A DNA stretch of 58,333 nucleotides from Erwinia pyrifoliae DSM 12163. GTDB taxonomy: Bacteria; Pseudomonadota; Gammaproteobacteria; Enterobacterales; Enterobacteriaceae. Location: NCBI RefSeq assembly GCF_000026985.1, contig NC_017390.1:2464158-2522490 (forward strand), given 5' to 3'. The notes beneath the pieces are model-generated. The model did no database searches, was not told the DNA's origin, and was given only the letters and a program-made list of their open reading frames with translations. The translations under genes and the position numbers were made by a program. This document shows positions 16,339-26,120 of the stretch, in pieces (within the stretch, counting starts at the first letter, position 1; each line of letters begins with the position of its first letter).

Positions 16339-16415
16339 GCCGCGTTTCCCTCATTTAGTCTGGTGGAATCTGGTGGAAAGAAAACAGTGGTTACTTTACG
16401 AGCAACCACGCTTAA

Positions 16416-16444
16416 TTTCTACCGCGACTGACCACAAAAATCAA
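16416..16444 (-). promoter_or_regulatory. Candidate rmf promoter
   Basis: On the minus strand TTGATT (16444-16439), a 17-base spacer, then TAGAAA (16421-16416). A 20-bp inverted repeat lies six bases upstream. Confidence 0.55.
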
Positions 16445-16450
16445 CGCACA

Positions 16451-16470
16451 AATGTCACTCCAGTGTCATT
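16451..16470. repeat. Near-perfect 20-bp inverted repeat upstream of the rmf promoter
   Basis: AATGTCACTCCAGTGTCATT: nine-base arms with one mismatch around a central CC. It sits just upstream of the -35 of the rmf promoter and resembles an activator operator. It does not match the CRP consensus (TGTCA in place of TGTGA). Confidence 0.5.
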
Positions 16471-16539
16471 TTTGTGAAGCGCGCTCAGACTCTCTCTGAC
16501 CGGCTAAATGGCGTAATAAAAACGCAGCACGCTGATTAA

Positions 16540-16591
16540 AAACAAAAAAACCTTTGATCGTGCGGCTATACAGACACGCAACAATCAAAGG
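16540..16591 (-). terminator. Terminator of the uup-pqiABC unit
   Basis: On the minus strand CCTTTGAT / ATCAAAGG form an eight-bp stem with a long loop, followed by TTTTTTTGTTTTT. It lies 24 bases after the pqiC stop. Confidence 0.85.
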
Positions 16592-16614
16592 CTTAGCCCT
16601 GCATAACTATCTGG

Positions 16615-17175
16615 CTATTGTTCGAGAATTATTGCCTTAGCCACCTGCTCCGCAACCTGCTGCCAGCCTGCGGCAAGCGTTCTGACCAGATCGTCATACC
16701 CATCTTCTTTCTGCGGCAGCGCCATATTAAACGGCTGCTTAAACAGTTTGCCGTTATGTTCGAGGATCCATTCCCCTCTGACTACCGCGTGACCATCATA
16801 ACGGCCGTGAAAATCATGAACGGAAACGTTCAGCGTGTCATGCTGCAGGCCAGGTTGCGCAGAGGAGATCAACGCCCCCGGCAATGCAGCACTGAGACTG
16901 CCGATCAGCGTTTGTTGTAACTGCTGATCCAGCGGGCTGGCCCACTGATTATTCGCGGCAATGACGTACTGCACATCATTACTTTGGTAAACCACACCAT
17001 TACCCGCCAGATAATCAGGTAGCGTAACCCGCTCGACCCAAACCGGTTGTATTACTGAGGTACTGCTGACGGCAGCGCTGGTCGCCGCCATCGGTAGCTG
17101 ATAATAAACCGTTTTCGGGGTTCCGCTACAGGCGCTCAGTATCAGGGCCAGAGCTATGGGGATCCATTTCATCAT
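16615..17175 (-). CDS. pqiC: PqiC, outer-membrane lipoprotein of the Pqi lipid transport system
   Basis: 186 residues. Lipoprotein signal peptide MMKWIPIALALILSAC with lipobox LSAC. ABC-type-lipoprotein (DUF330) domain with PDYLAGNGVVYQSNDVQYVIA and ASPLDQQLQQTL. PqiC forms an outer-membrane ring that docks the periplasmic needle of PqiB. The ATG overlaps the last base of the pqiB stop, so translation is coupled; a second ATG follows directly and either could be used. Confidence 0.93.
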   Translation of the reverse strand: MMKWIPIALALILSACSGTPKTVYYQLPMAATSAAVSSTSVIQPVWVERVTLPDYLAGNGVVYQSNDVQYVIAANNQWASPLDQQLQQTLIGSLSAALPGALISSAQPGLQHDTLNVSVHDFHGRYDGHAVVRGEWILEHNGKLFKQPFNMALPQKEDGYDDLVRTLAAGWQQVAEQVAKAIILEQ

Positions 17176-18815
17176 TATTTCGCTCTCTTCGGCTGTGGGT
17201 CCTGGCCGGGTTTAGCTTCAAACACCAGCGCGTTACTTTTGTTGTTCAGCGTCTTCAATACCGGCTGCAGTTCGCGCAGTACCTGATCGAGGCGCTGCAT
17301 ATCGCCCACCATCTTGTTATAGACTGGCGAACCGGGCTGGAAGCCTTTCATACTTCTGTTCAGCTCGCGCAAGGTGCTCTGCATATCAGCAGGTAGCTCT
17401 TTCATCGACTGGCTGGTAGTTAGCTGGTTAAGATTATCCAGCGTTTTTTGCAGCTCTTTGAGCGTCCGCTGGCTTTCCTTCAGCGTGCCTGCTGCTTCGT
17501 TCAACAGGGGGTTCAGCGGAAGACGATTGATCTTGTCCAGTGATTCCATCAACTTCTGCTGAATTTGCGCCAGACCGCCACTCGCCGTGGGGATCACGCT
17601 ATATTGGGCAAAGGTCGCCGGACCGGAAGCCGGTTTAACATTATTATAGAAGTCCAGGTCAACATATAGCGCACCCGTCAGCAGGTTAGCAGACTTCAGC
17701 GAAGCGCGCAGACCGACAGCGACGCCATCTTTCAGATGCTGCTCAAAGTTAAAGTCTGAACCAAGCTGAGTCTTGAAACGATCTGGCTCAATGCGGATCA
17801 GAACCGGGATGCGGAAATCGTTATTCAGACGCTGGACAATGCCCGGCATGGTGAAAGGCACTTCTGCCACCGTACCGAGACGAATGCCACGAAATTCAAC
17901 CGGTGCGCCTTTCTGCAGGCCACGAACTGAATCATTGAAGAACAGCAGGAAATCTTTATGCACGCTGTACAGCGAGTCCTGTATGCTTCGCTGGTCATTA
18001 AACAGACGGTATTCCGCTTTGTTTTCTGCCGTGGTGCCGGACTCCCATCCATCGGGGATATCGAAACTGACTCCACCGCTGAACAGCGTGGTCAGCGAGC
18101 CCATTTCAACGCGCATACCCGAAGCAGACATATCCACCGCAATGCCGCTGTCTTTCCAGAAACGGACATTGGTTGTCACCAGACGATCGTAGGGCGCCGC
18201 GATAAACAACTGATAGGTCATCATGCGTTTATCGGCATCAAAGGCGCTGGTCTCTACCGAACCCACACGATAGCCACGGAAAAGTACCGGATCGCCTGCT
18301 TTCAGCTGCCCGGCTTTCTCGCTGTCCAGGGTAATACGAATGCCTTTAGCATCCGGCGGTGCCAGCGGCGGCGTGTCCAGTAACGCATAATGCTCCGCTT
18401 TCTCCTCTTTGGCACCGGGCTGTAGCTCTATATAGACACCGGAAAGCAGCGTACCCAGCCCGGTAACCCCTTCGCTGCCTATTGCTGGCTTAACCACCCA
18501 AAAAGCACTGTCCGAGCGCAGTAGTTTTTCCATGCCGGAATTCAGCCGTGCCTTTATTTCCACATGGTGCAAATCGTCAGTCAGGACGGCGCTTTCAACC
18601 ACGCCGACATCAACGCTGCGACTTTTGATCTTGGTTTTCCCGCCTTCGATACCTTCGGCATTGGTGGTGATTAAAGTCACCTCCGGCCCCTGATGACTGA
18701 AATGGTAAAAAATGATCCATGCCCCGATTAGCACGGTCACAATCGGGATGATCCACACGGGTGACCAGCGTTTGATCTGATCCACCCTGGCAGTTGCGTG
18801 GTTATTGTCCGTCAC
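17175..18815 (-). CDS. pqiB: PqiB, MCE-domain needle of the Pqi lipid transport system
   Basis: 546 residues from the GTG at 18815, exactly the E. coli length. AGGAG lies 7 bases upstream, and the start lies inside the end of pqiA (14-base overlap). One transmembrane helix (about residues 15-38, SPVWIIPIVTVLIGAW) is followed by three MCE domains, the first starting at GPEVTLITTNAEGIEGGKT. A long helical C-terminal region (LMESLDKINRLPLNPLLN and onward) builds the coiled-coil needle. PqiB spans the periplasm between PqiA and PqiC and moves lipids between membranes. A longer frame to 18872 exists but would overlap pqiA by 71 bases. Confidence 0.94.
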   Translation of the reverse strand: MTDNNHATARVDQIKRWSPVWIIPIVTVLIGAWIIFYHFSHQGPEVTLITTNAEGIEGGKTKIKSRSVDVGVVESAVLTDDLHHVEIKARLNSGMEKLLRSDSAFWVVKPAIGSEGVTGLGTLLSGVYIELQPGAKEEKAEHYALLDTPPLAPPDAKGIRITLDSEKAGQLKAGDPVLFRGYRVGSVETSAFDADKRMMTYQLFIAAPYDRLVTTNVRFWKDSGIAVDMSASGMRVEMGSLTTLFSGGVSFDIPDGWESGTTAENKAEYRLFNDQRSIQDSLYSVHKDFLLFFNDSVRGLQKGAPVEFRGIRLGTVAEVPFTMPGIVQRLNNDFRIPVLIRIEPDRFKTQLGSDFNFEQHLKDGVAVGLRASLKSANLLTGALYVDLDFYNNVKPASGPATFAQYSVIPTASGGLAQIQQKLMESLDKINRLPLNPLLNEAAGTLKESQRTLKELQKTLDNLNQLTTSQSMKELPADMQSTLRELNRSMKGFQPGSPVYNKMVGDMQRLDQVLRELQPVLKTLNNKSNALVFEAKPGQDPQPKRAK

Positions 18816-20076
18816 TTGCAGGCTCCTCAGCACTCTTTTCTCTAACCCGGTCCCAGGTGAGACGGGGATCAAACGTCATTGCGGCAAACATTGTCAGGAT
18901 CACCACCAGCGCGAATAACAGCGCACCGATAGCGGGATAGATATTCATTAAGCTTCCAATACGTACCAGGGCTGACAACACGGCGATGACGAATACGTCA
19001 ATCATCGACCAGCGCCCGACAAACTCCACCACTTCATAAATCTTGTGCATACGTTCACTGTCCTGGCCACGACTGGTTTGCCCCTTGGCATCCCAGCATA
19101 ACCAGCCAATGGCGATCATTTTTAACGAAGGCACCATGATGCTGGCGATGAAAATTATCAGCGCCACCGGGTAGGATCCCTCGCTCCACAGCAGGATGAC
19201 GCCAGCCATAATGGTTGAAGTGATTTTATTGCCAAGCGCTTCAGTGATCATTATTGGCATCAGGTTGGCCGGGATATAGAGCAGCACCGAGGTCAACAGT
19301 AATGCCAGCGTCCACTGCAGGCTGTGTTTGCGCCGTGGATGACCTCGGGTTTGACAACGCGGGCAGTCTAATGTGTCGCCCGGCAGCACTGCGGTACAGC
19401 AACGGCAGGAGCGCAAACCCTGACACAGGCCGCTAACTCCTGGCTGCGGCTTTACGGGCAACAATGGCAAAGGGGCAACCCGCAGCCATAAGTTGCGGCG
19501 GTCGATACACTGAAACGCCCGGAGTTGCAGCAGGCAAAACAGGCACCAGGGAATAAAGCTGGTGCCAATGCCAATATCGCCGTAGGCCATAAGCTTAACG
19601 AAGCTCACCAATACCCCGGCGAGGAAAATCTCGGCCATCCCCCAGCTTTTAAGATGGAACAGCACCCGCGCCATCGCACGTTTCAACGCCAGCGGCATAC
19701 GCGCCGAATTGACCAGCAGCAGGATCGCCAACATACAGAAGGCAGGAACCCCCTGAACAAACAGCAGAAACAGCGTGGCCAGACTGCTGTAGCTGTCGCT
19801 CACCATCACCTGAGGTATGCGGATCAGCGTGATTTCGCTGCTCAGTCCCGCAACCTGCATATTAATAAATGGGAACAGATTTGCCAGCACCAACATAATC
19901 AGCGCTGCCAGTGCATAGGCAGTAGGCCGCCTGCGCGGCTCTACCCAGTTAGACTGAAGTGTGGTGTGACAACGCGGGCAGCTCGCCTTGCTGCCCGGCC
20001 GGATATCGGGCAACTGTGTCATCAGGTCACACTGCGGACAAAGCATCCATTGATGCGCATGGTGCGACGAACACAT
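18802..20076 (-). CDS. pqiA: PqiA, inner-membrane zinc-ribbon protein of the Pqi system
   Basis: 424 residues (417 in E. coli). Two homologous halves each open with a zinc ribbon (CPQC...CPRC near the N-terminus; CRCC...CPRC near residue 225) and then about four membrane helices. It is the inner-membrane partner of the MCE protein PqiB. E. coli pqi genes respond to paraquat through SoxS. I see no separate promoter here: uup ends 15 bases upstream, so read-through from rlmL-uup is likely, with possible promoters inside uup. Confidence 0.94.
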   Translation of the reverse strand: MCSSHHAHQWMLCPQCDLMTQLPDIRPGSKASCPRCHTTLQSNWVEPRRRPTAYALAALIMLVLANLFPFINMQVAGLSSEITLIRIPQVMVSDSYSSLATLFLLFVQGVPAFCMLAILLLVNSARMPLALKRAMARVLFHLKSWGMAEIFLAGVLVSFVKLMAYGDIGIGTSFIPWCLFCLLQLRAFQCIDRRNLWLRVAPLPLLPVKPQPGVSGLCQGLRSCRCCTAVLPGDTLDCPRCQTRGHPRRKHSLQWTLALLLTSVLLYIPANLMPIMITEALGNKITSTIMAGVILLWSEGSYPVALIIFIASIMVPSLKMIAIGWLCWDAKGQTSRGQDSERMHKIYEVVEFVGRWSMIDVFVIAVLSALVRIGSLMNIYPAIGALLFALVVILTMFAAMTFDPRLTWDRVREKSAEEPASDGQ

Positions 20077-20091
20077 ATTTCACCCTCTGTC

Positions 20092-22008
20092 TTACTGGCC
20101 GCCGTTTTGTAACGACTCCAGATATTCCCAACGTTCAAAAGCGACTTCCAGCTCCTGCTCACACTGCGCCAGCGCATCCAGCACCGGTTGAGTAACGTCG
20201 TGAGGCTGATTGAAAAAGTTCGCATCTGCAACCTGTGCCTGATTAGACTGCAGTTTAGCTTCCAGATCTTCCATCTTCTTCGGCAGCTGCTCCAGCTCCC
20301 GTTGCAGGTTGTAGCTTAACTTAGTAGCCGGCTTTTTTACCATCTCCTGTTTCGCACTGGTCTGTGGCGTAGTGGTAGTGCTGACTTTGGCCGTCGCGCG
20401 ATTCTCTTTCCATGCACGACGTTGCAGCTGCGCATCATGATAACCCCCGACAAAGGCACCGATATCGCCATTTCCTTCGAAGATCCAGCATTCGGTCACG
20501 GTATTATCAACAAACTGGCGATCGTGGCTCACCAGCAGCACCGTGCCCTGATAGCCATCAATTAACTCTTCCAGCAGCTCAAGCGTTTCCACGTCGAGAT
20601 CGTTAGTGGGTTCATCGAGGATCAGCAGGTTGCTTGGCTTGAGGAACAGCCGCGCCAACAGCAGACGGTTGCGCTCACCGCCTGATAACGCGCGCACCGG
20701 CGTCATGGCACGTTTCGGATGGAACAGGAACTCCTGCAGATAACCCAGAACGTGGCGCGGCTTGCCGTTGACCATCACTTCCTGTTTACCTTCCGCCAGG
20801 TTGTCCATGACGGTGCGGTCCGGGTCCAATTCCGCGCGATGCTGGTCGAAATAGGCCACTTCCAGCTTGGTGCCGATGTGCACCCGTCCGCTGTCCGCTT
20901 TTAGCTGATCGAGCATCAGTTTCAGCAGGGTGGTTTTACCACAGCCGTTAGCACCAATCAGGGCAATTTTATCACCGCGCTGTACCTGGCGTGAGAAATC
21001 ACGCACCAGCTGTTTCCCGGCAATGCCATAGCTGACGTTCTCCAGTTCGAAGACAATTTTGCCAGAGCGGCTGGCTTCTTCTACCTGCATGTTGGCTTTA
21101 CCCATCACTTCGCGGCGCTCAGAACGTTCACGACGTAATGCCTTCAACGCGCGCACGCGTCCTTCATTGCGCGTGCGACGCGCCTTAATGCCTTGACGGA
21201 TCCACACTTCTTCCTGCGCCAGCTTGCGGTCAAATTCAGCGTTTTGCATCTCTTCAACGCGCAGCGCTTCTTCTTTGCTGGTCAGGTAGAGGTCATAATC
21301 GCCCGGCCATGAGACCAGTTTGCCGCGATCGAGATCGACAATGCGCGTAGCCATATTGCGGATAAACGAGCGGTCATGCGAAATAAAGATGATGCTGCCC
21401 TGGAAGGTTTTCAGGAAGGTTTCCAGCCAGTCAATGGTTTCGATATCAAGGTGGTTGGTTGGCTCATCAAGCATCAGCACTTTTGGGTTGCTCACCAGCG
21501 CGCGCCCAAGTGCCGCCTTACGCAGCCAGCCGCCGGAGAGCGACGACAGCTGCGCGTCGCCGTCTAGACCAATCTGTTTCAGCACATCAACAATACGGCT
21601 TTCCAGCTGCCACAGATTCTGGTGATCCAGAATTGCCTGTAGCCGTGACATTTCGTTGAGATTTTTGTCGCTCGGATCTTCCATCACCAGGTGGGAGATA
21701 GCGTGATAGGCCTTCAGGTGCTCTGCCTGTTCCTCAACGCCTTCGGCGACAAAGTCATACACCGAACCCTGCACGTTACGGGGAGGATCCTGCTGCAAAC
21801 GCGCAACAACCAGATCCTGCTCGTAAATAATGCGCCCGTCATCCAACGGCTGTTCGCGGTTAATAATTTTCATCAGGGTGGATTTACCCGCCCCGTTACG
21901 CCCGACCAGACATACGCGCTCGTTTTCTTCGATATGCAGTTCGGTGTTGTCCAACAGCGGCGCGTCGCTGAATGAGAGGTAAGCGCCGTGAATACTGATC
22001 AGTGACAT
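20092..22008 (-). CDS. uup: Uup, ABC-F family ATPase
   Basis: 638 residues. Two ATPase domains without membrane segments. The first has Walker A GRNGAGKST and signature LSGGWLRKAALGRAL. The second has GANGCGKTT and LSGGERNRLLLARL. The ABC-F linker lies between them and a basic, coiled C-terminal DNA-binding domain ends the protein. Uup acts on ribosomes or branched DNA; in E. coli its loss raises precise transposon excision. It lies 6 bases downstream of rlmL in the same direction, so cotranscribed. Confidence 0.95.
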   Translation of the reverse strand: MSLISIHGAYLSFSDAPLLDNTELHIEENERVCLVGRNGAGKSTLMKIINREQPLDDGRIIYEQDLVVARLQQDPPRNVQGSVYDFVAEGVEEQAEHLKAYHAISHLVMEDPSDKNLNEMSRLQAILDHQNLWQLESRIVDVLKQIGLDGDAQLSSLSGGWLRKAALGRALVSNPKVLMLDEPTNHLDIETIDWLETFLKTFQGSIIFISHDRSFIRNMATRIVDLDRGKLVSWPGDYDLYLTSKEEALRVEEMQNAEFDRKLAQEEVWIRQGIKARRTRNEGRVRALKALRRERSERREVMGKANMQVEEASRSGKIVFELENVSYGIAGKQLVRDFSRQVQRGDKIALIGANGCGKTTLLKLMLDQLKADSGRVHIGTKLEVAYFDQHRAELDPDRTVMDNLAEGKQEVMVNGKPRHVLGYLQEFLFHPKRAMTPVRALSGGERNRLLLARLFLKPSNLLILDEPTNDLDVETLELLEELIDGYQGTVLLVSHDRQFVDNTVTECWIFEGNGDIGAFVGGYHDAQLQRRAWKENRATAKVSTTTTPQTSAKQEMVKKPATKLSYNLQRELEQLPKKMEDLEAKLQSNQAQVADANFFNQPHDVTQPVLDALAQCEQELEVAFERWEYLESLQNGGQ

Positions 22009-22014
22009 AAAAGC

Positions 22015-24132
22015 TTATTCCTTACCGGCGTGAGTAATCAGCCAGCAGTTGTGAATGTGACGGTTGCGGGCAAAATCCTGCGACTGCGTTTTGGCGGTGA
22101 TTTCGCTTGCCGCCAGGCCCAGAGCTTGCAGCCCGGCGAAGTCCATTTTGAAACCGCGTTTATTGTTAGAGAACATCACGGTGCCATTTTTGCGCAGCAG
22201 ACGTTTCAGATCCTTCATCAACTCCAGGTGATCGCGCTGTACATCAAAGCTTTCTTCCATACGTTTGGAGTTAGAGAAGGTCGGTGGATCGATGAAAATC
22301 AGGTCAAACTGCTCGTCGGCATCGCGCAGCCAGCTCAGGCAGTCAGCCTGCATCAGACGGTGCTGACGCCCGGAAAGGCCGTTCAGGCGCATATTGCGCT
22401 CGGCCCACTCCAGATAAGTGCGCGACATATCAATGGTGGTGGTACTGCGTGCGCCGCCCAGGCCAGCATGCACGCTGGCGCTGCCGGTATAAGCAAACAG
22501 GTTGAGGAAATCCTTGCCCTTGCTCATCTGCCCAAGCATTTTACGCGCGATGCGATGGTCGAGGAAGACGCCGGTATCGAGATAATCGGTCAGATTAACC
22601 CACAATTTCGCGTTAAACTCGGCCACTTCAAAGAAATCGCCCTTTTCGCCCAGCTTCTGATACTGGTTTTTCCCTTTCTGTTTTTCACGGGTTTTCAGTA
22701 CCAGCTTATTCGCTGGCAGATCCAGCACGCCGAGCGTGGCGGAAATCACATCGAACAGACGCTGACGCGCCTTAGCCGGGTCGACGGTCTTCGGCGGCGC
22801 GTACTCCTGAATCACCACCCAGTCGGCATAACGATCGACCGCCACATTATAATCCGGCAGGTCAGCATCATAGACACGATAACAATCAATTCCTTCCTGA
22901 CGCGCCCACTTGTCCAGTTTTTTGACGTTTTTGCGCAGCCGGTTGGCATAATCATCCGCAAGCTGTCCTGCGGGTGTTCCCGTCGGGTTTTCCGCCAGCT
23001 GGTAATTTTTCTGTACGCAGTCCAGCGGGCCATTTTTCGCTTTAAACTGACGCTCGGCGCGCAGCTGCAGGCAGCTTAATAGTTCGGGTGATGCGCTGAA
23101 CAGCGAGAGATTCCAGCCGCCGAAATGGGTTTTCATGATGCGCCCCAGCTGGCCGTGCAGGGCAATCAGCGCCGGCTCGCTGTCCAGGCGTTCACCGTAG
23201 GGGGGGTTGCTCAGGACGGTGCCGCCCAGGCCTTGCGGCAGGGGGTTGCTCAGCTTTAACACATCCTGAGTGGTGAAGCTGATAAGTTCACTCAGTCCGG
23301 CGTGACGGGCGTTGACGCGTGCGCGATCGATAATACGAGCGTCATTATCATAGCCAAAGAAGCGCGAGGTTGTATTTTGCATCCCCTGCCGCGCACGTTC
23401 GTGGGCTTCACGCGTGACGTCGCTCCATAATGAGGGGTTGAACTTGCTCCAGCCGGAGAATCCCCAGTGCTTACGGTTTAGCCCCGGTGCGCGATCGCTG
23501 GCTATCATCGCCGCCTCGATCAGCAGCGTTCCCGAGCCGCACATCGGATCAACCAGCGGCGTGCCGGACTGCCAGCCGGAACGTAATACGATGGCGGCAG
23601 CCAGATTTTCTTTCAGCGGTGCCTGCCCGGTCTGCTGGCGATAGCCGCGTTGATGCAGGCCATCACCGCTCAGATCCAGCGCAATGCTGGCGGTATCTTT
23701 ATTTAGCCAGACGTTGACGCGGATGTCCGGCTGGTCGCGATCGACGTTCGGACGCGGCAAGTTTTTACGCGTAAAGCTATCAACGATGGCATCTTTCACT
23801 TTCAGTGCGCCGTACTGACTGTTGCGGATCACCTCATTCAGCCCGCTGAAATGCACCGCGAAGGTTTTGTCGCTGCCAAACATCGCCGGCCAGTCTATCG
23901 CCTGCACGCCGAGATAGAGATCGAGGTCGCTGTAAACCGCGCATTCGGTCAGCGGCAACAGGATGCGTGACGCCAGACGGCTCCACATCAGACTCTGATA
24001 CATCAGACGATCGCTGGCCTGATAATGTACGCCGCCCTGAACGATCTGGCAGCCCTCGGCTCCCAGCGCTTCCAGTTCACTTTTTAACAGCTCTTCGAGC
24101 CCACGCGCCGTACTGGCAAACAGAGAATTCAT
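22015..24132 (-). CDS. rlmL: RlmKL, bifunctional 23S rRNA methyltransferase (m2G2445 and m7G2069)
   Basis: 705 residues from the ATG at 24132; E. coli has 702 and begins with the same [17 protein letters not shown] longer frame to 24168 lacks support. The N-terminal THUMP domain is followed by the RlmL methyltransferase ([23 protein letters not shown]), which makes m2G2445. The C-terminal RlmK domain ([31 protein letters not shown]) makes m7G2069. First gene of the leftward run rlmL-uup-pqiABC; divergent from ycbX. Confidence 0.95.
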   Translation of the reverse strand: MNSLFASTARGLEELLKSELEALGAEGCQIVQGGVHYQASDRLMYQSLMWSRLASRILLPLTECAVYSDLDLYLGVQAIDWPAMFGSDKTFAVHFSGLNEVIRNSQYGALKVKDAIVDSFTRKNLPRPNVDRDQPDIRVNVWLNKDTASIALDLSGDGLHQRGYRQQTGQAPLKENLAAAIVLRSGWQSGTPLVDPMCGSGTLLIEAAMIASDRAPGLNRKHWGFSGWSKFNPSLWSDVTREAHERARQGMQNTTSRFFGYDNDARIIDRARVNARHAGLSELISFTTQDVLKLSNPLPQGLGGTVLSNPPYGERLDSEPALIALHGQLGRIMKTHFGGWNLSLFSASPELLSCLQLRAERQFKAKNGPLDCVQKNYQLAENPTGTPAGQLADDYANRLRKNVKKLDKWARQEGIDCYRVYDADLPDYNVAVDRYADWVVIQEYAPPKTVDPAKARQRLFDVISATLGVLDLPANKLVLKTREKQKGKNQYQKLGEKGDFFEVAEFNAKLWVNLTDYLDTGVFLDHRIARKMLGQMSKGKDFLNLFAYTGSASVHAGLGGARSTTTIDMSRTYLEWAERNMRLNGLSGRQHRLMQADCLSWLRDADEQFDLIFIDPPTFSNSKRMEESFDVQRDHLELMKDLKRLLRKNGTVMFSNNKRGFKMDFAGLQALGLAASEITAKTQSQDFARNRHIHNCWLITHAGKE

Positions 24133-24265
24133 AGCTTCACTTATCGTCATCATAAAATTGCTGCGCATTATAGCTAATCATGGCTTCATGTCATAAAGTT
24201 AGCTTCTTTTACTGCAGAAAGCCTGCTAAAAGCCTGGTCGGGCGTTACATCGCAAGGAAATCACC

Positions 24266-25375
24266 ATGGTCAGTTTGACACGTTTATTCGTGCATCCGGT
24301 CAAATCAATGCGCGGCATGCAGGTTTCACATGCCCAGGCATTAGCCAGCGGGCTGGCGTTTGATCGCATATGTATGCTGACCGAAGCGGATGGCACTTTC
24401 ATTACTGCGCGCCAGCACCCGGAAATGGTGCTGTTCACTCCGGCACTTATTGTCGACGGCCTGCATCTCCGCGCCCCTGATGGCAGTAACGCTAACGTGC
24501 GCTTTGCTGACTTCCAGCCCACCCCGGCAGCCACCCAGGTATGGGGCAACGCGTTTACCGCCCTGATTGCGCCTGACAGCATAAACCAGTGGTTGAGCGT
24601 TTTTTTCCCCCGACCGGTACAACTGCGTTGGGTGGGGCCTGAAATGACACGCCGGGTGAAGCGGTTCACTCAGGTGCCACTGGGTTTTGCCGATGGCTAT
24701 CCTTATCTGCTGGTTAACGAGTCTTCGCTACGTGATGTACAGCAGCGCAGCCCGGCCGGCGTTAAAATTGAGCAGTTCCGCCCTAATCTGGTCGTTAGCG
24801 GGGCGAGCGCATGGGCGGAGGATAGCTGGTCATCGCTGAAGGTAGGCGACGTTATTTTCGATGTGGCTAAACCCTGCAGCCGCTGCATATTGACCACGGT
24901 CAGTACCCGGCACGGGCGCAAACATCCGGGCGGCGAACCGCTGAACACTCTGCAAGGCTTTCGTAGTGCGCTGGACGGCAGTGGCGATATTGATTTTGGT
25001 CTCAATCTGCTGGCGCGTAACAGCGGGGTGCTGCGCGTTGGCGATCGGCTTGAGGTTTTAGCCACTCGCGCTGCGCGCGCTTACGGTGCCGGTCAGATTA
25101 GCGAAGCGCTCGATATCGCTACCGATGCGCCCGCTGAGGTGGAAATAAACTGGCAGGGGCAGCATTTCATCGGCAATAATCAGCAGGTTTTGCTCGAACA
25201 GCTTGAAATGCAGGGAATAAAGGTTCCCTATTCCTGTCGAGCTGGCATCTGCGGCAGCTGCGCGATAACGCTGGTCAGCGGGGAGGTCAAGCCAATGAAA
25301 AAGGATGCAGTGCGCATGGACGGAACCTTACTGAGCTGTAGCTGCATTCCGGCAAGCGATCTGGTACTGCGTTAA
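24266..25375 (+). CDS. ycbX: YcbX, MOSC and 2Fe-2S protein of N-hydroxylated base detoxification
   Basis: 369 residues. N-terminal MOSC beta-barrel domain (about 1-130), MOSC domain (about 130-270) with the molybdenum-ligand cysteine region [14 protein letters not shown], and a C-terminal plant-type ferredoxin domain with CRAGICGSC and a fourth cysteine near LLSCSC. In E. coli YcbX is a molybdenum-cofactor enzyme that reduces N-hydroxylated purines such as 6-hydroxylaminopurine. The ATG at 24266 follows AAGGAAATCACC. Convergent with zapC. Confidence 0.94.
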   Translation: MVSLTRLFVHPVKSMRGMQVSHAQALASGLAFDRICMLTEADGTFITARQHPEMVLFTPALIVDGLHLRAPDGSNANVRFADFQPTPAATQVWGNAFTALIAPDSINQWLSVFFPRPVQLRWVGPEMTRRVKRFTQVPLGFADGYPYLLVNESSLRDVQQRSPAGVKIEQFRPNLVVSGASAWAEDSWSSLKVGDVIFDVAKPCSRCILTTVSTRHGRKHPGGEPLNTLQGFRSALDGSGDIDFGLNLLARNSGVLRVGDRLEVLATRAARAYGAGQISEALDIATDAPAEVEINWQGQHFIGNNQQVLLEQLEMQGIKVPYSCRAGICGSCAITLVSGEVKPMKKDAVRMDGTLLSCSCIPASDLVLR

Positions 25376-25390
25376 GGGCAACGCGGTCAC

Positions 25391-25936
25391 TCAAACCGCG
25401 TGTGCAAAACGCAAGTCTTCAGATTTCGCCTGAGGTAACAGGCGGTCATGCATGATTTTAATCGCGTCACCCAGCCATAGGGTTCGGTCTGCAATGTTCA
25501 GCTGCGCCTGTGCCAACAAACAAAGTGAAGCGTTCTCACCGGACTCCACCACCAGCATACTGGCCAGTTCACCACTTGAAGAAACCTTAACGCACACCAG
25601 TTCCCCCTCTTCCGGGGACCAGTTTCCCTTATGATGGATGTCAAAATGCCAGCTTTTAGGCATCAGCGGTTTCAGGAAGCGCATCGCTACCAGCGCGTTC
25701 AGCACCAGTTCAGCACGCTGCTCGGCGTTGAGTTGCACTTCTCGGCAGCATTCATCAAAGGTGAAGAACAGTGCGGCGTCATCAACGTTAAAACCAGAAA
25801 CATGAAAGGCATCTGGCGTTAACATCTTGCGCTGAAAGCGCGAACGGAACAGCATACCGTTGGCAAGGTCAAGCATCATGCGATCGCGCTCTGCGTCATA
25901 AAACCAACGCCATTTATCGTCTGGTTTAATCCTCAT
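25391..25936 (-). CDS. zapC: ZapC, Z-ring stabilising protein
   Basis: 181 residues (180 in E. coli). The N-terminus [20 protein letters not shown] and the block [23 protein letters not shown] are very close to E. coli ZapC. The C-terminal [15 protein letters not shown] and [12 protein letters not shown] blocks are also conserved. ZapC binds FtsZ and suppresses its GTPase, promoting bundling. A hairpin ACGCGGT / ACCGCGT at 25381-25401 spans its stop codon and the intergenic gap to ycbX, but without a T run. Confidence 0.93.
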   Translation of the reverse strand: MRIKPDDKWRWFYDAERDRMMLDLANGMLFRSRFQRKMLTPDAFHVSGFNVDDAALFFTFDECCREVQLNAEQRAELVLNALVAMRFLKPLMPKSWHFDIHHKGNWSPEEGELVCVKVSSSGELASMLVVESGENASLCLLAQAQLNIADRTLWLGDAIKIMHDRLLPQAKSEDLRFAHAV

Positions 25937-26073
25937 GAAAACTTCCTGTATTCATACTAAGTTACAAACAGCTGAAAGAAGTTAGATGCTTTCAGCAAAC
26001 AGAGAGTATTTCCTGCAGGCCAGCACACTTTTTTAAACTAATTCTTGGTGTTAACTCGATAAAATATAAACGA

Positions 26074-26100
26074 GCCAGCGGCGAAAATAAAGCCCCTGGC
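26074..26100 (-). terminator. Candidate terminator of pyrD
   Basis: GCCAG(C)GGC / GCC(C)CTGGC stem with an AT loop, 21 bases after the pyrD stop, followed on the minus strand by TCGTTTATATTTTA. Confidence 0.55.
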
Positions 26101-26120
26101 ATATTTAAGCGGCAATCTGG

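Noticed and set aside
22030..23079. 349-codon open frame antisense to rlmL
   Set aside because: It lies opposite conserved methyltransferase motifs. Low-complexity composition and no recognisable family.
25381..25401. Terminator between ycbX and zapC
   Set aside because: The stem is perfect (7 bp) but there is no T run on either strand.
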